From assembly GCF_005849285.1 (NCBI RefSeq), contig NZ_CP040517.1, forward strand, positions 2,548,501-2,612,500: 64,000 nt of DNA, written 5' to 3'. A program made the translations under genes and the position numbers. How positions within the stretch are numbered: the first letter of the stretch is position 1; every line of letters begins with the position of its first letter. This document shows, piece after piece, positions 7,999-16,422 of the stretch. The notes below the pieces were generated by a model, which saw only the letters and a program-made list of their open reading frames with translations, ran no database searches and was not told where the DNA came from. The DNA is from Luteithermobacter gelatinilyticus (GTDB lineage: Bacteria > Pseudomonadota > Alphaproteobacteria > Sphingomonadales > Emcibacteraceae).

Positions 7999-9231
7999 TC
8001 ATCCGGAGCCTTCCTGTCTCGCAACGGCCTGTGTCACCGGATGATCTGCATCCGCGCGCCACAGCTCATCAAACAGGTTCAAGGTATCCACCGCGTAATG
8101 AAAGCCGGCCTGTCGGGCCTTGGCCATTGAATAACAGACATCCCAGTTGCAAATCATCGCCATGTCTATGAAGCGCAGATGGTATACCAGCATCTCTTCC
8201 ATCGGCAGCCCCCGCCCGCGCACTTGCTCCAGAATAAACCGCTCGGCGCTCACGGCCTGCTCCGGCACCTGCCAGGCCAAATCATAATGTTGCGCCAGAC
8301 GTGGCCATAATTCCTGCCAGGTAAAAGGGTCGCCATTGGCGGCTGTAAAGCTCTGGTTCACAACTGGAGATGCTGCCCCATCTTCGTCATTTTCCTGACA
8401 TCCCGCATGAGAAGCCACCCACCAGGCCATTTTGGCCAGCAGATCCGTGCTGGTCACCTCCCACAACCGGGAAAAAATCTCCCGCCCGCCGGGGAACAGC
8501 AGCGGCACCCCCATCCGCCGACAGGCCTGGGCATAACAGGACAACGCAAGGACCAGATTTTGGAACGAATATTCATTCTGCCCCACCAGATAGGTCGGGC
8601 GCAAAATATTCCAGGCCACCCCGGAAGCCTTCAACTCATCCTCAACGTCAAAATACCAGTTGGAGACTTCAAACCGTCGATCTGTTTCCCTAATGGGAAG
8701 CTTCCAGTGAGGATTGAATACCGGTCCTGCCTGAATGCCGTAATAACGGGTCCCCGTCACCAGCGTCACATGTTTCAGATCGTGCGGCTCTTCTCTTAAC
8801 ACCATAAGAACATTGCGGAAAGCCGCCAGATTGCGCTTTTCGGGATCGTGGGTGAATGTCAGCGCGGCCAGTTTATGCAGAATGGCTTCGGAAATTTCCC
8901 GCCGCCCCGCATAGCGGCGCAACAGCCGCCGAAACGCTTCAGGATTTATGGGAAATTTCCCTCCCATGGCCGCCGTGACCGGAATATGCGCCGCATAAAA
9001 CAAATGGGTCACACGGTAGCCTTCCAGGGCCTGACGCAACCCGCCGCTGTCCTGAATATCGGCATTTATAATCCTGACCGATGCAGAAGGCGGCGTAAAT
9101 GGGCGCCGCGCGAGTGCCAGCGGCTGAACCGTTGCCTTGCCCGCAAGTTCCCGTAAAATGGCGCTGCCCGCCATCCCGGATCCGCCCACCACAAGGGCCG
9201 TCATAGAAGGCTGGTTTGCTGGCACCGTCAT
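7999..9231 (-). CDS. PRISE-type reductase (progesterone 5-beta-reductase/iridoid synthase-like SDR)
   Basis: An atypical SDR of 410 residues. The Rossmann motif is GGSGMAGSAI (16-25). Several blocks line up with plant progesterone 5-beta-reductases: LKHVTLVTGTRYYG (152-165) with LKHxSLQTGxKHYxG, NWYFDVEDEL (191-200) with NFYYxLEDxx, WNILRP with WSVHRP, and ANGDPFTWQELW with SNGDVFKWKHFW. In that alignment, made from memory, the catalytic Tyr is kept (Y193) but the catalytic Lys is Arg (R162). The likely role is reduction of a conjugated 3-keto steroid or a similar enone. The start is ATG at 9231 after GGGGTGAG; a longer TTG form from 9297 is possible. Confidence 0.75.
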   Translation of the reverse strand: MTVPANQPSMTALVVGGSGMAGSAILRELAGKATVQPLALARRPFTPPSASVRIINADIQDSGGLRQALEGYRVTHLFYAAHIPVTAAMGGKFPINPEAFRRLLRRYAGRREISEAILHKLAALTFTHDPEKRNLAAFRNVLMVLREEPHDLKHVTLVTGTRYYGIQAGPVFNPHWKLPIRETDRRFEVSNWYFDVEDELKASGVAWNILRPTYLVGQNEYSFQNLVLALSCYAQACRRMGVPLLFPGGREIFSRLWEVTSTDLLAKMAWWVASHAGCQENDEDGAASPVVNQSFTAANGDPFTWQELWPRLAQHYDLAWQVPEQAVSAERFILEQVRGRGLPMEEMLVYHLRFIDMAMICNWDVCYSMAKARQAGFHYAVDTLNLFDELWRADADHPVTQAVARQEGSG

Positions 9232-9268
9232 GCGGAACTCACCCCAGCGCCTTTGTTCGGAAAAAATT

Positions 9269-10534
9269 TCATGAGTCCCCTCCCTGTTTGTGTACAAGAA
9301 AACGCTTCAGGGCTCGTAACACTTTGTTGTGTTCGTCATAAACCGGTTCGGAAACCAGGGTCAGATCTGGAAAATGTTCAAACAACATGGACACGGCAAT
9401 CCGGCTTTCCATAATGGCAAGGAACTGCCCCACACAAATATGTTTGCTGCGTCCGAAGGCAATCACCTTGGACGTATCGCGGGTCACATCGAAGACATCG
9501 GGACGGGGAAACACCTCCGGGCAGAACTGCGCGGCCGCAGAAATGGGATAAACCATTTCTCCCTTGCCGATCCGACAGCCCTTCCATTCCACATCTTCCA
9601 GCGCGTAGCGGGGAACTCCCATTTTCATAAAGAAGTCATATCTCAGCACTTCCATAATGGCGTTATCCCAAAGCTCCGGCCGCTCTTCGAGAATCTGGCG
9701 TTGCTGCGGGAAACGCATCAGATTGAGCACAGCATTGCAGATCAGATAGATTGTGCTTTCCGAGCCCCCGGCCATCACCATCCCCACCAGCGCCACCAGC
9801 TCATCATCGCTGAGACGATCCTCCTGGTCACAGGCCAGGATCAGATGCTCCAGGATGGTCTCTGCCGGGCGCCCCTGCTGAATCTGGCGCCGCTGCCTCT
9901 CGATAACCTCACGAACCAGCCTCACCCCGTTGGTGATCAGCCGCCTTTTCTCTGCCACCTCTTCAGGCGGGAAATCCAGAGACGGATCAAACAGCTCCAC
10001 ATAGGCCACAGCGAACTGCTGAAATTCCCGATGCAGGTGGAAGGGAATGCCCAACAGGCCCTGCATGACCTGAACGGGAATATCATAAGCAAAATCATGC
10101 ACCACATCGAAAACCTCCCTATCCCTGAGAGTGTCTATTTTTTGAGCCACGATGTTTTCGATAATGGTTTTGTATTTCTGAAGGGGCCCCCTCTGGAAAC
10201 TGGGCATGATCAAACGCCGGACCCGGTTATGGTCAAGACCGCTCAGCGCCAGAAGATCGTTGCTTTTCAGGTCATCCCATTCCTTGTTTTCCCCGACCTC
10301 CCCCGGATCGTAATATTTCCAGTCGGCCAGATTGATGGAAAAACGGCTGTCCGACTGAATGCGAACCACATCCTCATAATCCGACATCAGCCAGGCCCGG
10401 CCTTCTCGCCAATAGGCCACCGGCGCCTTTTCCCGCAACTCCTTATATGCCGGATACGGATTCTTCAGGAATTCTTCCGAATGCGGATCAAAGGAAACTC
10501 TATTTTCGACAGCCTTTTCTTCCACAACACTCAT
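9269..10534 (-). CDS. Cytochrome P450
   Basis: A bacterial soluble P450 of 421 residues. The heme-binding loop is FGRSKHICVG (360-369) with proximal Cys367. The I-helix is AGGSEST (255-261), where a Ser-Glu pair replaces the usual acid-Thr arrangement but a Thr follows. The K-helix ExxR is EVLR (295-298). It heads a minus-strand run with the PRISE-type reductase and the flavoprotein. No ferredoxin or ferredoxin reductase gene is adjacent. A role in steroid or terpenoid hydroxylation is inferred from neighbours only. Confidence 0.9.
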   Translation of the reverse strand: MSVVEEKAVENRVSFDPHSEEFLKNPYPAYKELREKAPVAYWREGRAWLMSDYEDVVRIQSDSRFSINLADWKYYDPGEVGENKEWDDLKSNDLLALSGLDHNRVRRLIMPSFQRGPLQKYKTIIENIVAQKIDTLRDREVFDVVHDFAYDIPVQVMQGLLGIPFHLHREFQQFAVAYVELFDPSLDFPPEEVAEKRRLITNGVRLVREVIERQRRQIQQGRPAETILEHLILACDQEDRLSDDELVALVGMVMAGGSESTIYLICNAVLNLMRFPQQRQILEERPELWDNAIMEVLRYDFFMKMGVPRYALEDVEWKGCRIGKGEMVYPISAAAQFCPEVFPRPDVFDVTRDTSKVIAFGRSKHICVGQFLAIMESRIAVSMLFEHFPDLTLVSEPVYDEHNKVLRALKRFLVHKQGGDS

Positions 10535-10644
10535 CTTCCGCCCCCTTTCGTCACATTACGTTAACTGTCCAGATCAACTCGCTGACCCCCTACACTTCGA
10601 CACCCCTTATTTACTGCTACATAATTTACGCATATTTTTATATT

Positions 10645-10662
10645 AGTCAAACTTAATTGACT
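10645..10662. promoter_or_regulatory. Palindromic operator candidate upstream of the P450 gene
   Basis: AGTCAA (10645-10650) and TTGACT (10657-10662) form a perfect inverted repeat around ACTTAA. It is centred about 120 bp upstream of the P450 start in an AT-rich region, as expected for a dimeric repressor or activator site. The cognate regulator is not identified. Confidence 0.4.
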
Positions 10663-10800
10663 TTTACTGCAAAAAAATTGTTATTTATTTACGAAATATT
10701 CAATATATGCATCCCCTAAGAACACAAAAAGCCCCCTCGCCCTGACCGGGCGACACACCCAACAGCCGTTTTATGAGAGACTTATTCTGTGCAAGAATTA

Positions 10801-10824
10801 TAGAGTGAATTGTAAATAGGTTGA
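10801..10824 (+). repeat. Left-end fragment of the dispersed miniature element
   Basis: TAGAGTGAATTGTAAATAGG followed by TTGA matches the left end of the TA-flanked palindromic element. The right arm is absent; the sequence diverges into the region that carries the 12-bp tandem array. Confidence 0.6.
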
Positions 10825-10850
10825 CCGGCGCCGAACCCCGAGCCCATAAA

Positions 10851-10910
10851 TATCCGCATGAATATCCGCGCGAATATTCCTGTGGATATCATTGTGTATA
10901 TCCTTGTGGA
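10851..10910. repeat. 12-bp tandem array, five diverged units
   Basis: Five units starting TATC or TATT (TATCCGCATGAA, TATCCGCGCGAA, TATTCCTGTGGA, TATCATTGTGTA, TATCCTTGTGGA) follow one another, with a partial sixth TATCGTTC. There are no unique spacers, so this is not a CRISPR array. It starts 48 bp beyond the zapA stop on its downstream side. Confidence 0.75.
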
Positions 10911-10958
10911 TATCGTTCCGCCCCAGAAGCTCTTTCAGGCCGGGGAAAAACGAAAACC

Positions 10959-11300
10959 TCATTCGTTCTCCAAGGAACGGGCGAGGGTTTCAACCCTTTT
11001 GACGGCTGTCTCCAGAAGGCGTTCATATTCCGGCGCATCCCTCGTGGAAAGAGGAATTCCGGACGGTGTTCCCCCCTCTGTCGCAACGCCCGCCCCATTA
11101 CGAAGTTCAAACAGTTCATCAGCGATCAGAATAGAGGTCATCAGTAACAAACGGGTATCGGTAATCAGCGGAAGCCGGTCTTTCAGTTGCTGTGCCTTTT
11201 CATCCACATAGGCGGCGAGCTGGGCCAGACGCTCCTCTTCGCCGTCGCGACAGGCAAGGTGATAGGACTGATTGTTAAAGGTGACGGTAATTTCGGCCAT
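10959..11300 (-). CDS. zapA: Cell division protein ZapA
   Basis: A 113-residue ZapA: the N-terminal globular part (AEITVTFNNQSYHLACRDGEE) is followed by the helix with LAAYVDEKAQQLK and a second helix with LLLMTSILIADELFEL, then a variable C-terminal tail. ZapA binds and bundles FtsZ filaments at the division ring. The tail has a Gly/Pro-rich insert before the last helix. It lies downstream of a coiled-coil DUF4164 gene, the usual arrangement in alphaproteobacteria, and the two are probably co-transcribed. Confidence 0.92.
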   Translation of the reverse strand: MAEITVTFNNQSYHLACRDGEEERLAQLAAYVDEKAQQLKDRLPLITDTRLLLMTSILIADELFELRNGAGVATEGGTPSGIPLSTRDAPEYERLLETAVKRVETLARSLENE

Positions 11301-11388
11301 GATGTTTTCTGTTTCCTGAAAGCTGATGTTGTGGAGCAGATGCCATTAACACCCGCGTTCTCCCCGGGGTCTCTTCAGAGTCGGAGTC

Positions 11389-11760
11389 TCAGTGCAGTCG
11401 TTCGTCCGCCATGATCCGGTCCAGCCGGTCAATCACGGCCTCCAGGTCCCGATCTGCCGATTCGGTCCGGTTTTCCAGTTCCCTGACATAGTCCCGGAGT
11501 TTTTCATGCTCCCCCTCAAGCGTTTCATATTCTTCCCGGAGCTTGTCCAGTGTCCTGAGCAAGGTGCGGTTTTCCGCTTCAAGCCGGGCCAGATATTCGG
11601 CCTGTTCATCGCCAGCAGCCGCCTGATCCGGGCCTACCTTACGGGCCCGCCCCTTAAGGTCAAGCGCCGCCCGTTCCAACCGGACCAGCGCTGCTTCCAA
11701 CGCTTCCTCAAGGGCGGCAATTCCGTTTTCTTCTGTAGTCTCTTTTTTGTTTTGCGTCAT
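11389..11760 (-). CDS. DUF4164-like coiled-coil protein next to zapA
   Basis: A 123-residue, highly charged protein. From about residue 15 to the end it is almost entirely predicted coiled coil, with two helical segments separated by a short Ala/Gly-rich region (KVGPDQAAAGDEQAE). It has no signal peptide or membrane segment. I chose ATG at 11760 because GGGGGAAG precedes it. In alphaproteobacteria a small coiled-coil protein of this kind is regularly encoded just before zapA and is suspected to act in cell division, but its role is not established. Confidence 0.8.
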   Translation of the reverse strand: MTQNKKETTEENGIAALEEALEAALVRLERAALDLKGRARKVGPDQAAAGDEQAEYLARLEAENRTLLRTLDKLREEYETLEGEHEKLRDYVRELENRTESADRDLEAVIDRLDRIMADERLH

Positions 11761-11816
11761 GTTCTTCCCCCTGATCCGTCCGCGCACGGGGCCGGATATG
11801 CCTATGGCATATAGCC

Positions 11817-11854
11817 TAGAGTGAATTGTGCATAGGTTGGCTCAATTCACTCTA
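11817..11854 (+). mobile_element. Palindromic TA-flanked miniature element, full 38-bp copy
   Basis: TA, then GAGTGAATTG, a 14-base loop TGCATAGGTTGGCT, CAATTCACTC and TA. The arms are perfect complements. It sits between the divergent DUF4164 and tkt genes. Removing the element and one TA would leave GCCTAACG as the original site. Confidence 0.8.
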
Positions 11855-11971
11855 ACGCCATTTCCCCCGGAAAATCCACCGAAAACGAATCCCGTCCGAC
11901 AATCCGCCCCATTTCTGCCCGCCCCACCATAAGGATTAAAGCACTGAATCTGTTTTAATTGTCAGAAAATG

Positions 11972-12000
11972 TTGACGCAACGACGGGTTTTGTCCATTGT
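11972..12000 (+). promoter_or_regulatory. Possible sigma-70-type promoter for the tkt-gap-pgk genes
   Basis: TTGACG at 11972-11977 is followed after 17 bp by CATTGT at 11995-12000. The -35 match is good and the -10 match is poor. The position, about 85 bp before the tkt start, is plausible. Confidence 0.3.
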
Positions 12001-12024
12001 GCGCGCGATTAACGTGTAGTTTTG

Positions 12025-12052
12025 CATGTCGTGTGCTGGCTCACCCGACATG
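12025..12052 (+). promoter_or_regulatory. Leader hairpin upstream of tkt
   Basis: CATGTCG (12025-12031) and CGACATG (12046-12052) are perfect complements around a 14-base loop. The hairpin lies in the presumed 5' leader, 31 bp before the start codon and clear of the ribosome binding site. Its function is unknown. Confidence 0.3.
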
Positions 12053-12083
12053 TCCATTGAACATACAGATCGGCAAGAGGAAT

Positions 12084-14054
12084 ATGACAGTATCACATGG
12101 CGATATGGCCAATGCCATCCGTGCGCTCAGCATGGATGCGGTGCAGGCGGCAAATTCAGGTCATCCGGGCATGCCCATGGGAATGGCGGATGTGGCGACA
12201 GTTCTTTTTACCCAATATCTGAAATTTGACCCAGCCTGGCCGGAATGGCCCGATCGCGACCGGTTTGTGCTGTCCGCCGGTCACGGCTCCATGCTGATCT
12301 ATTCCCTCCTTTACCTCACCGGCTATGACAGCCCGACCCTGGAGGACATCAAAAACTTCCGCCAGTTGCATAGCCCCTGTGCCGGCCATCCGGAATATGT
12401 GGAAATTCCGGGCGTGGAAATGACCACCGGACCGCTGGGCCAGGGACTGGCGACTTCCGTTGGCATGGCGCTGGCCGAACGCCTGAGCGCCGCCCGCATG
12501 GGAAATATTATTGATCATTATACCTATGTGCTGGCCGGGGACGGCTGCCTGATGGAAGGTGTCAGCCACGAAGCCCTTTCCCTTGCCGGCCATCTCAAGC
12601 TCGGCAAGCTGATTGTGCTGTGGGACGACAACAGAATCTGTATTGACGGCAGCACCGACATGACCGTCAGCGATGACCAGATGGCGCGCTTCGCCGCCCA
12701 TAACTGGCATACCATTGCCGTGGACGGCCATAATCCGGATGAGATTGCCGCCGCCATTGAAGCCGCACAACAGGATGAGCGGCCATCGCTGATTGCCTGC
12801 CGCACCACCATTGGCTATGGCGCGCCCAACAAGCAGGGAACGGCCGCCACCCACGGCGCGGCTTTGGGCGAGGCGGAAGTGGCAGCCGCCCGGGAATTCC
12901 TCGGCTGGCCCCATGCGCCTTTTGAGATTCCGGAAGATATTCTTCAGGCCTGGCGCGCTGCCGGCGCCCGCCACAAGGCCACGGTGGCCGCCTGGAAAGA
13001 ACAGTATGAGGCCCTCGACGCCGGCCTTAAGGCCGATTTTGAACGGCGCCTGAACCGGGACCTGCCCGAAGGTCTCGAAGCCGCCATTGTCGATTACAAG
13101 AAACAGCTTGTGGCCGAACCGAAAAAAGTCGCCACCCGCAAGGCGTCCGAAATGGCGCTCAATGTCATCAATCCGCTGATGCAGGAAACCATTGGCGGGT
13201 CTGCCGACCTTACCGGCTCCAACAACACCAAAACCGCTGATATGACTGTCGTCACCCGCGATGACTTCTCCGGCCGCTACATCCATTACGGGGTGCGCGA
13301 GTTTGGCATGGCAGCCTGCATGAACGGCCTGGCGCTGCATGGGGAATATGTCCCTTACGGCGGCACTTTCCTGGTCTTTACCGATTATTGCCGCCCGGCC
13401 ATTCGTCTGTCCGCCCTGATGGAACAGCGGGTGATTTATGTGATGACCCATGACAGTATCGGTCTGGGCGAGGACGGTCCGACCCATCAGCCGATTGAAC
13501 ATCTGGCAAGCTTGCGCGCCATGCCCAATCTGGCCGTCTACCGGCCTGCGGACGCGGTGGAGACCGCCGAATGCTGGCTTGCGGCCCTGGAAGACAAGGA
13601 CCGGCCGAGTATTCTGGTGCTGACCCGTCAGGGGCTGGAACAGGTCCGCCTCAGCCATACGGATGAAAACCTGTCCGCCAAAGGCGGTTATGTGCTGCAT
13701 GAGGCAGACGGTGAGGCCCAGGCCACCTTGATCGCCACCGGCTCCGAAGTCGAGCTGGCCGTCAAAGCGCGAAGCGAGCTGCAACAGGCCGGCATCCCGA
13801 CCCGCGTGGTGTCCATGCCGTGTCTCGAACGTTTCGAGGAACAGGACGATGCCTATAAATCCCATGTCCTCGGCAACACCCCCACCAATGTTGTTGTGGA
13901 AGCGGGCGCCACTTTTGGATGGGAACGGTATGTGGGCCGCAAGGGCATCATTATTGGTATTGATCGTTTCGGCGCCTCCGCCCCGGCGAAAGACCTGTTT
14001 GCGCATTACGGCATGACGGTTGACGCCATTGTCAATGCCGTTAAAAACGCGTAA
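12084..14054 (+). CDS. tkt: Transketolase
   Basis: A 656-residue transketolase that transfers two-carbon units between sugar phosphates in the pentose phosphate pathway, using thiamine diphosphate. It has the N-terminal NSGHPGMPMG signature, the cofactor-binding GDGCLMEG motif, the pyrimidine-domain segment REFGMAACMNGLALHG and the transketolase motif with DSIGLGEDGPTHQPIEH. ATG at 12084 is chosen because AAGAGGA precedes it and the upstream in-frame codons lack family similarity. It is the first gene of a carbon-metabolism run followed 42 bp later by gap. Confidence 0.97.
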   Translation: MTVSHGDMANAIRALSMDAVQAANSGHPGMPMGMADVATVLFTQYLKFDPAWPEWPDRDRFVLSAGHGSMLIYSLLYLTGYDSPTLEDIKNFRQLHSPCAGHPEYVEIPGVEMTTGPLGQGLATSVGMALAERLSAARMGNIIDHYTYVLAGDGCLMEGVSHEALSLAGHLKLGKLIVLWDDNRICIDGSTDMTVSDDQMARFAAHNWHTIAVDGHNPDEIAAAIEAAQQDERPSLIACRTTIGYGAPNKQGTAATHGAALGEAEVAAAREFLGWPHAPFEIPEDILQAWRAAGARHKATVAAWKEQYEALDAGLKADFERRLNRDLPEGLEAAIVDYKKQLVAEPKKVATRKASEMALNVINPLMQETIGGSADLTGSNNTKTADMTVVTRDDFSGRYIHYGVREFGMAACMNGLALHGEYVPYGGTFLVFTDYCRPAIRLSALMEQRVIYVMTHDSIGLGEDGPTHQPIEHLASLRAMPNLAVYRPADAVETAECWLAALEDKDRPSILVLTRQGLEQVRLSHTDENLSAKGGYVLHEADGEAQATLIATGSEVELAVKARSELQQAGIPTRVVSMPCLERFEEQDDAYKSHVLGNTPTNVVVEAGATFGWERYVGRKGIIIGIDRFGASAPAKDLFAHYGMTVDAIVNAVKNA

Positions 14055-14096
14055 GAACAAGAAAACAGCAAAATCTATCAACTGGAGATACACCTC

Positions 14097-15101
14097 ATGG
14101 CAACACGTGTAGCAATCAACGGTTTTGGACGTATCGGCCGCCTGGCCCTGCGCGCGATTTACGAATCAGGTCGGGAAGACATCGAAGTGGTCGGCATCAA
14201 CGACTTGGGCGATGTTGACATGAATGCCTACCTTCTGAAACGGGATTCCGTGCACGGCCCCTTCCCCTTTGACATCAAGGTGGAAGGTGACAGCATCAAT
14301 CTTGGCCGGGGGCCGATCAAGGTCACCGCGGAACGCGATCCGGCCAATCTGCCTTGGGGTGAACTGGGTGTGGACATCGTTTATGAGTGCACCGGCATCT
14401 TCACCCATCGCGACAAAGCCAAGGCCCATCTGGACGCCGGCGCCAAAAAAGTGCTGATTTCCGCGCCTGGCACCGAAGTAGATCTGACCGTTGTTTACGG
14501 CGTCAACCATGACAAGCTGGAAGCCGGCCACACCATTGTCTCCAATGCCTCCTGCACCACCAACTGCCTGGCGCCTGTGGCCCAGGTGCTCAATGAAACC
14601 GTGGGCATTGAAAAAGGCTATATGACCACGGTGCATGCCTATACCGGGGATCAGCCGGTGCTTGATACGCTGCACAAAGATCCGCGGCGCGCCCGTGCCG
14701 CCGGCCTCAGCATGATTCCGACCTCCACCGGTGCGGCCAAAGCCGTGGGTCTGGTGCTGCCGGAACTGGCCGGCAAGCTGGACGGTTCCGCCGTGCGGGT
14801 CCCGACTCCGAACGTGTCCATGATCGATCTGAAATTCGTGGCCAAAAAATCCACCACGGCCGAGGAGGTCAATGCCGCCATCCGCGAGGCGGCCAATGGC
14901 CGCCTGAAAGGCGTTCTGGCTTATGTGGACGAACCGTCCGTTTCCATCGACTATAACCATGACGCCCACAGCTCCAGCTTCGATGCCTCCCAGACCAAGG
15001 TCATGGACGGCACACTGGTGCGGGTCTTAAGCTGGTATGACAATGAATGGGGCTTCTCCAACCGGATGTCCGATACCGCCAGCGTGATGGCGTCTCTGTA
15101 A
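14097..15101 (+). CDS. gap: Type I glyceraldehyde-3-phosphate dehydrogenase
   Basis: A 334-residue phosphorylating GAPDH. It begins with the NAD-binding INGFGRIGR motif and carries the catalytic cysteine in SNASCTTNC, then HAYTGDQ and the C-terminal [12 protein letters not shown]. The dehydrogenase converts glyceraldehyde 3-phosphate to 1,3-bisphosphoglycerate. It lies between tkt and pgk with short gaps, the order common in alphaproteobacteria, and is preceded by a GGAGA ribosome binding site. Confidence 0.97.
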   Translation: MATRVAINGFGRIGRLALRAIYESGREDIEVVGINDLGDVDMNAYLLKRDSVHGPFPFDIKVEGDSINLGRGPIKVTAERDPANLPWGELGVDIVYECTGIFTHRDKAKAHLDAGAKKVLISAPGTEVDLTVVYGVNHDKLEAGHTIVSNASCTTNCLAPVAQVLNETVGIEKGYMTTVHAYTGDQPVLDTLHKDPRRARAAGLSMIPTSTGAAKAVGLVLPELAGKLDGSAVRVPTPNVSMIDLKFVAKKSTTAEEVNAAIREAANGRLKGVLAYVDEPSVSIDYNHDAHSSSFDASQTKVMDGTLVRVLSWYDNEWGFSNRMSDTASVMASL

Positions 15102-15126
15102 GACCAAAAAAGGGGGACGCGCCATT

Positions 15127-16338
15127 ATGGCAACGTTCAAGAATATTCAATCCCTGGGCGCGCTTGAAGGCAAGCGCGTCCTTGTTCGTGCTGACCTCAA
15201 TGTGCCCATGAAGGCCGATCATGAGGGCGACATGACCGTCACCGATGACACCCGCATCCGTTCCGTGGCGCCTACACTCAAGGCCCTGTCCGAACAGGGC
15301 GCCAAGGTCATCGTCATGTCCCATTTCGGCCGCCCGAAAGGCCAGACTGTTCCGGAAATGTCTCTGGAACCGCTGGGACAGCCGCTGGCCAACATCACCG
15401 GCCTGCCGGTATTGTTCATTAATGACTGTATTGGCGCCGAAGTGGCGGAAACCATCGACGGCATGGAAAACGGCGCTGTGTTGCTGTTGGAAAATGTGCG
15501 CTTTTATCCGGGCGAAGAAGACAACGACCCTGAATTCGCCAGGGCGCTGGCCCAGAATGGCGATGTTTTCGTCAATGACGCCTTTTCTTGCTGCCACCGG
15601 GCACACGCCTCCACCGAAGGCATTGCCCATTTGCTGCCGAGCGCGGCGGGCCTTGCGCTGGAAGCGGAACTTAAGGCGCTGGAAAACGCCTTGGGCAATC
15701 CGCAACATCCCGTCGCCGCCGTGGTTGGCGGGGCCAAGGTGTCCACCAAGCTTGATGTGCTCACTCATCTGGTGGAAAAGGTCGATCATCTAATTATCGG
15801 CGGCGGCATGGCCAACACCTTCCTTGCCGCCCAAGGGGTGGATGTGGGCAAGTCGCTGTGTGAACATGACCTGGCTGACACCGCCCGCGATATTCTCGCC
15901 CGTGCCGAGGCCGCCGGCTGCACAGTTCATCTGCCCACTGACGTGGTAGTGGCAAAAGAATTCAAGGCCCATGCAGACAACCGCACCGTGGCCCTTGATG
16001 ACGTGGCCCAGAATGAGATGATTCTGGATGTGGGGCCGGCTTCCGTCGCCAAGCTGGCGGAACAGCTGAAAAGCTGCAAGACCCTGATCTGGAACGGCCC
16101 GATGGGGGCCTTCGAAATTGAACCGTTCGATGCCGCCACCGTCACCCTGGCCAAGGCGGCCGGGGCGCTGACCGAGGCCGGTAGTCTGCTGAGCGTTGCT
16201 GGCGGCGGCGACACGGTGGCGGCCCTCAATCATGCGGGCGTGGCGGAACAGTTTTCCCACATTTCCACCGCTGGCGGGGCCTTCCTCGAATGGATGGAAG
16301 GCAAGGAACTGCCCGGTGTGAAGGTTCTAAAACAGTAG
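15127..16338 (+). CDS. pgk: Phosphoglycerate kinase
   Basis: A 403-residue phosphoglycerate kinase. Recognisable parts are the N-terminal substrate-binding [16 protein letters not shown] and the basic HRAHAST segment, and the C-terminal nucleotide-binding NGPMGAFE and GGGDTVAAL. It makes ATP from 1,3-bisphosphoglycerate. It follows gap by 25 bp with a GGGGGA ribosome binding site, and an intrinsic terminator begins 11 bp after the stop, so tkt-gap-pgk probably ends here. Confidence 0.97.
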   Translation: MATFKNIQSLGALEGKRVLVRADLNVPMKADHEGDMTVTDDTRIRSVAPTLKALSEQGAKVIVMSHFGRPKGQTVPEMSLEPLGQPLANITGLPVLFINDCIGAEVAETIDGMENGAVLLLENVRFYPGEEDNDPEFARALAQNGDVFVNDAFSCCHRAHASTEGIAHLLPSAAGLALEAELKALENALGNPQHPVAAVVGGAKVSTKLDVLTHLVEKVDHLIIGGGMANTFLAAQGVDVGKSLCEHDLADTARDILARAEAAGCTVHLPTDVVVAKEFKAHADNRTVALDDVAQNEMILDVGPASVAKLAEQLKSCKTLIWNGPMGAFEIEPFDAATVTLAKAAGALTEAGSLLSVAGGGDTVAALNHAGVAEQFSHISTAGGAFLEWMEGKELPGVKVLKQ

Positions 16339-16349
16339 CCTTATCTTAA

Positions 16350-16383
16350 GGACCCCGCCGTATAAGGACGGGGTCCCGTTTTT
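16350..16383 (+). terminator. Intrinsic terminator after pgk
   Basis: GGACCCCG (16350-16357) pairs with CGGGGTCC (16369-16376), followed by CG and five T residues. This is a canonical Rho-independent terminator. Confidence 0.88.
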
Positions 16384-16422
16384 CCAAAATAACAACCGAT
16401 ATCTGTGACTAAGGATAATCCC

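Larger units (their letters stand above)
10535..10958. other. 424-bp intergenic region between cytochrome P450 and zapA
   Basis: No gene is supported here. The region holds the presumed P450 promoter with a palindrome (10645-10662), an AT-rich stretch, a left-end fragment of the dispersed element (10801-10824) and a 12-bp tandem array (10851-10910). In many proteobacteria 6S RNA lies next to zapA, but I could not recognise one. Confidence 0.6.

Noticed and set aside
10851-10910. CRISPR-like array
   Set aside because: Units are only 12 bp and contiguous, with no spacers and no cas genes.
10535-10958. 6S RNA gene next to zapA
   Set aside because: The expected long hairpin with a central bubble could not be recognised, and the space is filled by an element fragment and a tandem array.
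10821-11147. A plus-strand frame with a Tyr-Pro-x-Glu repeat over the 12-bp array
   Set aside because: The repeat in the translation only reflects the 12-bp period; the rest is antisense to zapA.
12156-14093. A 645-codon open frame antisense to tkt, and similar long antisense frames over gcvPB, the S10 peptidase, hppA and gap
   Set aside because: They mirror conserved genes in high-GC DNA, lack ribosome binding sites and have no recognisable domains.
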